Shown: positions 55,459 through 64,000 of the stretch, piece after piece | Layout of the letters: every line of letters begins with the position of its first letter | Numbering within the stretch: the stretch's first letter is position 1 | Source: Lishizhenia sp965656535 | Lineage (GTDB): Bacteria; Bacteroidota; Bacteroidia; Flavobacteriales_D; Crocinitomicaceae | DNA: 64,000 bases | Assembly (NCBI GenBank): GCA_965656535.1 | Contig: CBFHKX010000005.1 | Location: 124,001 to 188,000 of the forward strand | Direction: 5' to 3' | Notes under the pieces: model-generated | The model's input: only the letters and a program-made list of their open reading frames with translations | Database searches by the model: none | What the model was told of the DNA's origin: nothing | Made by a program: the position numbers and the translations under genes

Positions 55459-55947
55459 CTAGTCTAACCCCAATTTTAAAGCGCGTTTGTGTTCTATTAA
55501 AACCCCTACGCATGGGTTTCTATTTTTGCTAGAAGGATTTGGTAAAGAAATCGTTAAATACAGTTTTCTTGTTTCTCTATTCACAAAGGTCATTTCTGAT
55601 GGACTATTGCGTTTTTTACTGTCGTACAAAACATTGTCAATTTTCCTGTACACTTTAGAACCATTTTCTTCTACTTTCACTACTACTTTCTCATAAATTA
55701 AAAAATCGATCTGAGAGTTTGAAGCTTTCAAATTAGAACCAAAAGACAGTAAATACTCCATATCTTTCTGAGCAATAAAAACCATCTCATAGGTTTCATT
55801 ATATTTTAAATATCCAGCCCTAGATTGAGTAGACTCTGCCCATCCTTCTTTCTTGTGTGCTTTAATAAACTTACTTGGTTTCTCGCACTGTGCCCAATTT
55901 TCAAAAGACATCAGTACTAAAATAAAAATCATTATACTTGACCTCAT
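55459..55947 (-). CDS. Secreted protein of unknown function
   Basis: 162 residues with a signal peptide (IMIFILVLMSFENWAQ) and a cysteine just after the predicted cleavage site. The mature protein is basic and beta-rich, with another cysteine near residue 147. No domain recognised. It begins one base after the stop of the lipoprotein gene at 55949, so they are co-transcribed. Confidence 0.7.
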   Translation of the reverse strand: MRSSIMIFILVLMSFENWAQCEKPSKFIKAHKKEGWAESTQSRAGYLKYNETYEMVFIAQKDMEYLLSFGSNLKASNSQIDFLIYEKVVVKVEENGSKVYRKIDNVLYDSKKRNSPSEMTFVNRETRKLYLTISLPNPSSKNRNPCVGVLIEHKRALKLGLD

Positions 55948-55948
55948 C

Positions 55949-56833
55949 TTAATTCAATTGTGTAATTTGTTCTCTTGCCAGAAAAATCTCTTCCTTTAAC
56001 TTATGGTAAAGTTCTTTAGAAAAGGCACAATTACTACCTCCTTCAAAGACTAAAGCGTTATCTGATTCTGTTACTGTTGTTTCTGAACCTGAACAATTTA
56101 CTTGTTGAAAAATAGTTTCAAATGTTGCCAAACTCTTTAATATTTGATTGTTCTCTTCCTTTAATCCTTGCTCGCTTAAAAAGCCAATTAGATTTTCTAA
56201 CACTAAATTCTGTGTGAGTATTATGTCTTGCAGTTCATTATTTTCATCAAAACCTCCAGAAGATTCAAATAAAATATACATCGTTTCTATCCAACCACCT
56301 GCTAAAATGAGTCCTAATTCAGTTCCATTCTCATTTTGTATCATTTTGTCAAAGATACGTAGGTAGTTTTGTGAAGATAAGTCAAACAAAGAATCCGGCT
56401 CATCTTTAAAAGTTGTAGCTTTTGTTACTAATTCCTCATTGTAAATGCTTGCTATACCTAAATCACTACCTAATTCTTCTAAGCTATTTAAATAATTGAT
56501 GAAATTATTTGTATTTCCGAAACAAGTTAAATAAGCAGCGTCTGTTGAGTAAACACCAAAATTTAAAGCTTTTTTATAGTTAGAAGTATACGAAGACACA
56601 AGATCAAGTGAATGCATAAGTATAGGCGAAAATGCGTTATTTGTAGCACGCATAATCTCCAACTGTTCATTAGGAGATGGAATGGCATAAACCACTGAAT
56701 TCTCAATAACTTCTGTCTGTTTTTCCATATCAGTTTCAACAGTAATCTGCTTTTCTTTTACCTCCATGGTTGAATCACCAGTACAAGCTGTTATAAATAT
56801 CCCAAGTAAAAAATAAAGTAGGTTCTTTTTCAT
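55949..56833 (-). CDS. Lipoprotein of unknown function
   Basis: 294 residues from ATG 56833. A TTG at 56869 would overlap dapA but puts 12 polar residues before the signal peptide, so the ATG is preferred. MKKNLLYFLLGIFITAC gives a lipidated cysteine at 17. The mature protein is acidic and mainly helical, with cysteines near 113, 257 and 281. No domain recognised. Immediately downstream of dapA, in a run of minus-strand genes. Confidence 0.75.
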   Translation of the reverse strand: MKKNLLYFLLGIFITACTGDSTMEVKEKQITVETDMEKQTEVIENSVVYAIPSPNEQLEIMRATNNAFSPILMHSLDLVSSYTSNYKKALNFGVYSTDAAYLTCFGNTNNFINYLNSLEELGSDLGIASIYNEELVTKATTFKDEPDSLFDLSSQNYLRIFDKMIQNENGTELGLILAGGWIETMYILFESSGGFDENNELQDIILTQNLVLENLIGFLSEQGLKEENNQILKSLATFETIFQQVNCSGSETTVTESDNALVFEGGSNCAFSKELYHKLKEEIFLAREQITQLN

Positions 56834-56865
56834 GTTCACAAGATTAATGTTTAAGCTTTTTGATT

Positions 56866-57756
56866 TCAAGACAAATTAAGCTGCATAATTCTATCAGTTT
56901 CTTTGTGAATAGCTTCGGCTAAGTTAGCAGAAACATTCACCAAAGGTAAGCGCAAATGAGTTGAGCAAATATTTCTTGTTTTCAACGCTTCTTTAACACC
57001 CGCTGGGTTTCCTTCTGCAAAAAACTGATGTGTAATTGTTAAAAGTTCGTAATGCAACCTTCTTGCATCTTCCATTTCATCGTTCATTGCAGCTTTTACC
57101 ATACTGCTAAATGCTTCTGGAAAGGCATTACATACAACAGAAATAACACCATGAGCTCCTGCAGCAATCATGGGTTGCGTTAACGCATCATCTCCAGATA
57201 AAATTAAAAAATCCTTTGGTGCATGTTGAATAATTTCCATCACTTGCTCAAAATTACCAGATGCTTCTTTTACAGCTACAATATTTTCTATCTCTGCCAA
57301 CGCTAAAGTAGTACTTGGCAACATATTAGAACCTGTTCTACCTGGAACATTGTACAGTATTATTGGCAATTTGGTAGATGCAGCCACCGCCTTAAAATGC
57401 TCAATAATTCCGGCTTGAGTTGGCTTATTATAGTAAGGAGAAACACAAAGAATTCCATCCACAGCAGGATGATCTAAGTTTTCTAGTTGATTCTTTACCG
57501 CAAGCGTATGATTGCCTCCTACTCCAAAAACAATTGGCAAAGAACCGTTATTCTCGTCTGCTACTATGTCTAAAACATGATTTTTCTCTAAAGGAGATAA
57601 AACAGGGCTTTCACCTGTTGTTCCTTGTACAACCAAAAAATCGGTACCTCCTTTTATTTGTAATTGAACCAATGCGCGCAGTCCATTTTCGTCTATTGTT
57701 TTATCGCTATTAAACGGTGTTACCAGCGCAACTCCTGTTCCTTTGAAGTTTTTCAT
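56866..57756 (-). CDS. dapA: 4-hydroxy-tetrahydrodipicolinate synthase
   Basis: 296 residues, TIM barrel aldolase. GVALVTPFNSDKTID near 8-22, GTTGESPVLS near 45-54, the Schiff-base lysine in VAVKEASGN near 162-170 and ILYNVPGRTGSN near 135-146 carrying the catalytic tyrosine. It condenses pyruvate with aspartate semialdehyde, the first committed step to lysine and diaminopimelate. Overlaps the DUF6913 gene by four bases (ATGA). Confidence 0.96.
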   Translation of the reverse strand: MKNFKGTGVALVTPFNSDKTIDENGLRALVQLQIKGGTDFLVVQGTTGESPVLSPLEKNHVLDIVADENNGSLPIVFGVGGNHTLAVKNQLENLDHPAVDGILCVSPYYNKPTQAGIIEHFKAVAASTKLPIILYNVPGRTGSNMLPSTTLALAEIENIVAVKEASGNFEQVMEIIQHAPKDFLILSGDDALTQPMIAAGAHGVISVVCNAFPEAFSSMVKAAMNDEMEDARRLHYELLTITHQFFAEGNPAGVKEALKTRNICSTHLRLPLVNVSANLAEAIHKETDRIMQLNLS

Positions 57757-58190
57757 TTTAATTTTATTAAATATTTTTTTGTTTTTTCGAATAGAGCTTC
57801 TATATCTTCCGTATTCTGAATAATTTCTAAATCAAAAGGGTAAAAAGAGCTTCCTTGAATACCCACCTTCATCTTTGCCTTACTCTCTTTTATAAAATTA
57901 TCTAAAAAAGAAGTAGAATTAAAAACCATAGAGACCAACAAATCATGTTGTTCTAAAAGCTCTTTCTTGGCTGTCTGGGAATTCCATTTTTTAAATAAAT
58001 TAAGGTCTTTTCTACAGAGAAATGTAATTGTTTGTCCTTGCCTAAGATGCTCTGGCAGCTTTTTTTGATCTACAAAAAGCACCATTTTTGTTTGCACACC
58101 TCTTTTAGCAAAATATTTTTTCACTGCGTTATTGAGAAAGTTATACTGTGTTTCTCCGCTATATTTTCCTAAAAATACAATAGAAATCAT
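57753..58190 (-). CDS. DUF6913-like protein between ligA and dapA
   Basis: 145 residues, no signal peptide, basic, alternating helix and strand. The sequence and its conserved place between ligA and dapA match the DUF6913 family as I recall it from Flavobacteriia. Its function is unknown. It is eight bases after ligA and overlaps dapA. Confidence 0.7.
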   Translation of the reverse strand: MISIVFLGKYSGETQYNFLNNAVKKYFAKRGVQTKMVLFVDQKKLPEHLRQGQTITFLCRKDLNLFKKWNSQTAKKELLEQHDLLVSMVFNSTSFLDNFIKESKAKMKVGIQGSSFYPFDLEIIQNTEDIEALFEKTKKYLIKLK

Positions 58191-58198
58191 GTTCTTGT

Positions 58199-60205
<2,007 letters not shown>

Positions 60206-61072
60206 CTAAATAAATTTAATTGCTTTTAACATTCTTTCTTTACCTTGTAAGTCTTTTTTTATTTCTACACTAAAATAACCGAGCGACAACAATAGCTCTC
60301 TTGTTGCAAGCGCATACTCTTCGTGTATCTCAAAATACAGAGCTCCATTGGTTTTCAGTGCTGAAAAAGCCTGCTTTGCAATTTCCCTATAAAAAATTAA
60401 AGGGTCGCTATCCTCAACAAACAAAGCTAGGCTTGGTTCGTAAAGCAAAACATTCTTATGCATTAAAGATTTATCTTTCTGAGGAATATAAGGTGGATTG
60501 GATACAATACAACTGTAAGCATCTTTTTGTAGAGATAACGCTAACGCATCCGCCGTAATAAATGGAACATCTAACTCTAGGTTTTCAGCATTCTTCTTAC
60601 TTAAATCTACAGCACTTGCTGATATATCTAATCCTGAAATAATCCAATTAAGTTGTTTGTTTTTTAACGCTAATGCGATGCAGCCCGATCCTGAGCAAAT
60701 ATCTAAAACGCTTATGGTTGTGTGCTCTTTGAAATCTGAAAGTATCCAATCTACCAATTCTTCTGTTTCTGGCCTTGGAATTAGTGCAGCTGGTGAACAC
60801 AAAATTTGAAGATCATAAAAATAAGTGTACCCAACAATATGCTCCAATGGTTCATCCTGTTTTAGACGCTTTATAGCTTCTCTAAAGAAAAGTAGATCTG
60901 ATTCTGAAACGGTTTGCTTTTTGTTGATTAAAAATTCGTTTTCATCCAAACCTAACCGCTTAGCTAATAACGCCTTAAAGATAAGCTTGATTTCTCTAGC
61001 GTTAAACGTACTGTCTAATTTTTCTTGAAAATATTTTTCAACTGAAGCAATACTATTGTCTTTTACAAACAT
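60206..61072 (-). CDS. prmC: Peptide chain release factor N5-glutamine methyltransferase
   Basis: 288 residues from ATG 61072; an in-frame TTG at 61081 is a weaker alternative. Motif I VLDICSGSGCIALALK near 113-128 and the catalytic SNPPYIPQ near 190-197 define PrmC/HemK, which methylates the GGQ glutamine of RF1 and RF2. The N-terminal helical release-factor-binding domain spans about 1-85. Adjacent to ligA. Confidence 0.95.
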   Translation of the reverse strand: MFVKDNSIASVEKYFQEKLDSTFNAREIKLIFKALLAKRLGLDENEFLINKKQTVSESDLLFFREAIKRLKQDEPLEHIVGYTYFYDLQILCSPAALIPRPETEELVDWILSDFKEHTTISVLDICSGSGCIALALKNKQLNWIISGLDISASAVDLSKKNAENLELDVPFITADALALSLQKDAYSCIVSNPPYIPQKDKSLMHKNVLLYEPSLALFVEDSDPLIFYREIAKQAFSALKTNGALYFEIHEEYALATRELLLSLGYFSVEIKKDLQGKERMLKAIKFI

Positions 61073-61106
61073 GGTTTCCAAAGAAAAGAAACCAAATTAG
61101 ATTACA

Positions 61107-61139
61107 CAAAAAAACCGATTCCAAAATTGAAATCGGTTC
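61107..61139 (-). terminator. Rho-independent terminator after the T9SS type B gene
   Basis: On the minus strand AACCGATT (61139-61132) pairs with AATCGGTT (61121-61114), with the inner loop partly paired, followed by a T run. It lies 21 bases past the stop at 61161 and insulates the prmC-ligA-dapA run. Confidence 0.85.
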
Positions 61140-61160
61140 ATAACTTTTTATCTTTTCTTT

Positions 61161-63542
61161 TTATAAGTCAATAATTACTTGAACAAATCCTTGTTTAATG
61201 AGATCTTGATCACCTTCAGTCTTTGCTTCTATTGTATAAAAATAAGTACCTTCTGTAACATAATTACCTCCAAAATTTCTACCGTCCCATCCTTCTTGCG
61301 GATCATTAGACTCAAACACTTTATTGCCCCAACGATTTGTGATCGTTATCTTGTATTTTTTCAAACCATTAAAATCTATTTGAAAAAACTCGTTCATACC
61401 ATCTCCATTGATTGTCATTACATTGGGCGCCAATATATCGCATTCTTTCAATCCAATTGTACCGAAATCTGTATAGGTATGACAAACATTTGAAACCGTT
61501 ACAGAATATTCTCCAGGTTCTGTAACAATTATCCTGCGTGAGGTAGCTCCAGTATTCCATAGGTAATCCATAGGTGTATTGATTGTATCAGCCCAATACT
61601 CGTATTCACTTCCCTCACAGATATTGGTGTCAATTATGTTCGTATATACTAAAGGCACAAAAAACACTTCTGAACTAACCGTAGTATTACATCTGTTATC
61701 TGTAAAACTAACAGTATATGTACCGGTTGTACTGGTATAGATTAGTGGATTGTCTACGTTAACGTTTGGTTGAATGTTTAAGGCTGTATCGGTAATTGTC
61801 CATACACCACCTCCAAAACTTTCTGTACCACTAACTTCTAGTGTAAGGTTACACGCTATTGTGTCATCAAAAATAACAGGTTGAGGTATAACAAAGAAGG
61901 AAACGGTTGTATCATATGCACAACCAAAATCATCTACTACATTAAAAGTAAAGAAATAATCTCCTGTATTCGGTGGATTAACTAAGAGTAAGGTGTCATC
62001 CTCTCCACCAACAATAGCTGGATCGCTGGACCAGAATTCTGTTTCGACAACATTCTGGTAGCCTTCTGAATCTGGATATAAAGATGTATTAAAGAAAATA
62101 GCCCACTCAAATATATATCCGTCATCTATTCCTAAATTATCTGTTACTGTGATTGTCCAGTTACCGTTTAACGGACAACCTATAAAGCCATTAAAAGATG
62201 CTTCTGGAGTATAAATTGGTGCTGGATCCATCGATGGAAACCCATAATCATTCATAATTGTTGCACCGTTTGGCAGTGTACCCGAAGTTGCAAATTGCTC
62301 TGAGAAACTATAATCCCATTGCGGAGAACCAGGTGCTCCACCGTCTATACCAGTGTCGTTTCCAAGGTAGTTTCCCCCACCGCCTCCATTAAAGCCATCA
62401 AACACGAGAAGAGATGTACCGTTAGGACATTCTAAAAACACTTCTAAATCGCCTAAATAAGAATGTTCAATAGATAATAACAAAGAATCAAAATCAGAAG
62501 CACTTGTAACTGTTGCGCCAGCGTCAAAACCACTAATAGGAATAGTTGTAGTGTACGATAATCCTGAACCATCAGGTAAAGCCGTTAATCCGGCAAATGA
62601 ACCACCAACCTGAAAAGTACCTCCAGGAATATCAACTCCGGCAGTGTCTGTAACCGTAACCCCACCAACTAAAGAGGTTGTTTCTCCAAAGCAAACCGAA
62701 TCCTCTAACGGACCAGCTCCTATAAAAATAGGCTGCTGTGAAACGCGAACGCGACAAGAAATTACCTCAAACTGTGGAAAGATATCTGTTACCCTCAATT
62801 CTACATAGTATCCCGTTCTACTTGGAGGTGTAAACCAAACAGAATCTCCAGTAAACTGCCCAAAACCTGAAATCGTCCATTGAAAAGTACAATTATCATT
62901 AGTTTGAGAATACCCCGTACCGGCATTTTCTAAAGAATAAAAGAAGTCTGGATTAGCAACTAACAAAATTGAATCACCCAAACAAACATCTACATACCCT
63001 GTATCTAATGGATTTAAATCGTTTGTTGTACCACCGTTTATAAAAGCTTCTATGTGAGGAACAATTGGTTGAGGAGGATTTCCACAGGTAACATTTGCAT
63101 TCCAACCCGCGCCGTCATCTGCTCCATCTGTTACAAAAACAACTGTCAAACATCCTGAAGGATTATTATCAAACGAAGCTTGAATGTTAAACCCAGTAGG
63201 ATTTGTTCCCGAATTAAACACACCTAAAAGCGGAGAATTCACATCTGGACCATCAAAAATGTAAATAGAATCTGTAGGATCAACATCGAATGTAAAACCA
63301 GCATTCACGGCAAAAGCGATAGACACTTTTGAGCCTTGTGCTAAATCTGGACAAAAAACAACGGTATCATTAAAATTCTGTGGATAAATTGGATTACCGT
63401 TAACTGTAAAATTTGTTGGATTACCTCCAATAGTTGAACAATCCAATGGATTACTTTGATTAAAATCTACTGATTCCATCGTAAATTGCGAAAACGTAAA
63501 AAACGATAAGAAAGAGATAAAAGCGAGCGATAAAAACTTCAT
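61161..63542 (-). CDS. T9SS type B secreted protein with CUB-like and P-domain-like modules
   Basis: 793 residues. Signal peptide MKFLSLAFISFLSFFTFSQ; a CUB-like domain at about 60-155 (SIYIFDGPDVNSPLLGVF, CLTVVFVTDGADDGAGW); a proprotein-convertase P-domain-like module at about 340-490 (HSYLGDLEVFLECPNGT and LNGNWTITVTDNLG); an Ig-like and PKD-like stretch; and a type B gliding-associated sorting domain at about 705-793 (LAPNVMTINGDGMNEFF). No peptidase catalytic domain is present, so the P-domain-like part must act in binding. Exported by T9SS; no PorP/SprF gene is beside it. Confidence 0.88.
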   Translation of the reverse strand: MKFLSLAFISFLSFFTFSQFTMESVDFNQSNPLDCSTIGGNPTNFTVNGNPIYPQNFNDTVVFCPDLAQGSKVSIAFAVNAGFTFDVDPTDSIYIFDGPDVNSPLLGVFNSGTNPTGFNIQASFDNNPSGCLTVVFVTDGADDGAGWNANVTCGNPPQPIVPHIEAFINGGTTNDLNPLDTGYVDVCLGDSILLVANPDFFYSLENAGTGYSQTNDNCTFQWTISGFGQFTGDSVWFTPPSRTGYYVELRVTDIFPQFEVISCRVRVSQQPIFIGAGPLEDSVCFGETTSLVGGVTVTDTAGVDIPGGTFQVGGSFAGLTALPDGSGLSYTTTIPISGFDAGATVTSASDFDSLLLSIEHSYLGDLEVFLECPNGTSLLVFDGFNGGGGGNYLGNDTGIDGGAPGSPQWDYSFSEQFATSGTLPNGATIMNDYGFPSMDPAPIYTPEASFNGFIGCPLNGNWTITVTDNLGIDDGYIFEWAIFFNTSLYPDSEGYQNVVETEFWSSDPAIVGGEDDTLLLVNPPNTGDYFFTFNVVDDFGCAYDTTVSFFVIPQPVIFDDTIACNLTLEVSGTESFGGGVWTITDTALNIQPNVNVDNPLIYTSTTGTYTVSFTDNRCNTTVSSEVFFVPLVYTNIIDTNICEGSEYEYWADTINTPMDYLWNTGATSRRIIVTEPGEYSVTVSNVCHTYTDFGTIGLKECDILAPNVMTINGDGMNEFFQIDFNGLKKYKITITNRWGNKVFESNDPQEGWDGRNFGGNYVTEGTYFYTIEAKTEGDQDLIKQGFVQVIIDL

Positions 63543-63544
63543 AG

Positions 63545-63937
63545 CTATTTAATATTTAATGCAGATTTGAGTTCAATTTCTTTTCTAGTTACAGAAGGAA
63601 CCCTTAAAATTTTACTTGAATTTTCTACCGCATAGTAAGTTGTTTCAGTTACAGCAGGAAGAATTCCTAGATCTACATAGGTTTTTGCAGCATCCACTTG
63701 ATCTGAGGATAATCTATCGGTTATCGTTATACTTGATTTTGCACTGGTATCTATCCATTCCAATTGCGAGTTAACAATTACTAAGGTAGTCTTTTTCTGA
63801 GCTTTTGTTAGGCTGTTGAAAGCTCGAATTTCTTTACGTTTGTAATTCTCTTTTTGAATTATCAACTCTTGTGAGAACCCAAAAATGCTAATAAAAAATA
63901 GCAAACTCGTCGCAACTAGTATTTTCATAACTTTCAT
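63545..63937 (-). CDS. Small secreted protein of unknown function
   Basis: 130 residues with a signal peptide (ILVATSLLFFISIFGFSQ); start at ATG 63937 or the in-frame ATG at 63928. The mature part is short, mixed charge, with no cysteine and no known domain. It ends two bases before the T9SS type B gene begins, so it is its operon partner. It could assist or decorate that protein. The last 63 bases of the window hold no visible feature. Confidence 0.7.
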   Translation of the reverse strand: MKVMKILVATSLLFFISIFGFSQELIIQKENYKRKEIRAFNSLTKAQKKTTLVIVNSQLEWIDTSAKSSITITDRLSSDQVDAAKTYVDLGILPAVTETTYYAVENSSKILRVPSVTRKEIELKSALNIK

Positions 63938-64000
63938 AATTTAATAAAGTAAACGCCTCAATTGAAGAGTGCGTTGCACGCATTTTTAGGTAAATTTAAG

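Noticed and set aside
60301..60558. Plus-strand open frames inside prmC and ligA
   Set aside because: They run antisense to conserved coding sequence and have no promoter or protein features of their own.

Overview
The window is AT-rich chromosomal DNA from a member of the Bacteroidota, most likely order Flavobacteriales. The evidence is: several secreted proteins with type IX secretion (T9SS) C-terminal signals; a PorP/SprF-family protein, the T9SS regulator PorX and the gliding lipoprotein GldI; an LpxC-FabZ fusion; TAnnTTTG-type -7 promoter boxes with almost no Shine-Dalgarno sequences; and housekeeping gene neighbourhoods typical of the class. No rRNA, tRNA, CRISPR array, insertion sequence or prophage was seen. 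Genes are dense and no gene-free stretch reaches 300 bases.

Layout. 1-346: the end of a T9SS cargo gene. 377-6222 (minus): a membrane protein, hutH and hisS in a tightly overlapping unit, then a small membrane protein, a TPMT-like methyltransferase, a TPR membrane protein and a RidA-family deaminase. 6387-7442: a T9SS cargo gene broken by an in-frame stop. 7512-10690 (minus): serS, rpmA, rplU and an EamA transporter. 10781-11284: a metal-binding (HMA) lipoprotein. 11446-21626: a five-gene plus-strand unit (giant T9SS type B protein, PorP/SprF protein, PD40-PKD protein, unknown secreted protein, propeller-SpoIIE phosphatase). 21692-24479: glyS, a fatty acid hydroxylase-family protein and a frameshifted rhodanese. 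24586-33959: a duplicated pair of (M48 metalloprotease + predicted outer-membrane barrel), followed by a propeller histidine kinase. 34009-37152: small and hypothetical genes, nadC and a PaaI-type thioesterase. 37320-41449: MarR regulator and two beta-oxidation enzymes. 41501-47554 (minus): an RlmD-like methyltransferase, the lipid A genes lpxA, lpxC-fabZ and lpxD, and an HD phosphohydrolase. 47600-52966: porX, tsaE, ald, tsaC, a LolD-type ATPase and a TIGR02757 protein. 52968-63937 (minus): two FKBP isomerases including GldI, nrnA, two exported unknowns, dapA, a DUF6913 protein, ligA, prmC, a large T9SS type B protein and a small secreted protein.

How they fit together. A theme is cell-surface biology: several T9SS cargo proteins, one PorP/SprF anchor, the PorX regulator, GldI, and two one-piece sensors that share a periplasmic propeller and Y_Y_Y domain but end in opposite outputs (a PP2C-type phosphatase and a LytS-type kinase). 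The least explained part is 24586-30916, where a metalloprotease carrying an unrecognised C-terminal region and its barrel partner have been duplicated as a unit. The rest is translation, lipid A, DNA repair, lysine and NAD synthesis and fatty acid degradation. Two genes (6387-7442 and 24184-24479) look intact apart from a single lesion each. Several genes have a -7 box exactly four bases before the ATG, which predicts leaderless mRNAs.

All calls come from reading the sequence; no database search or structure prediction was run.
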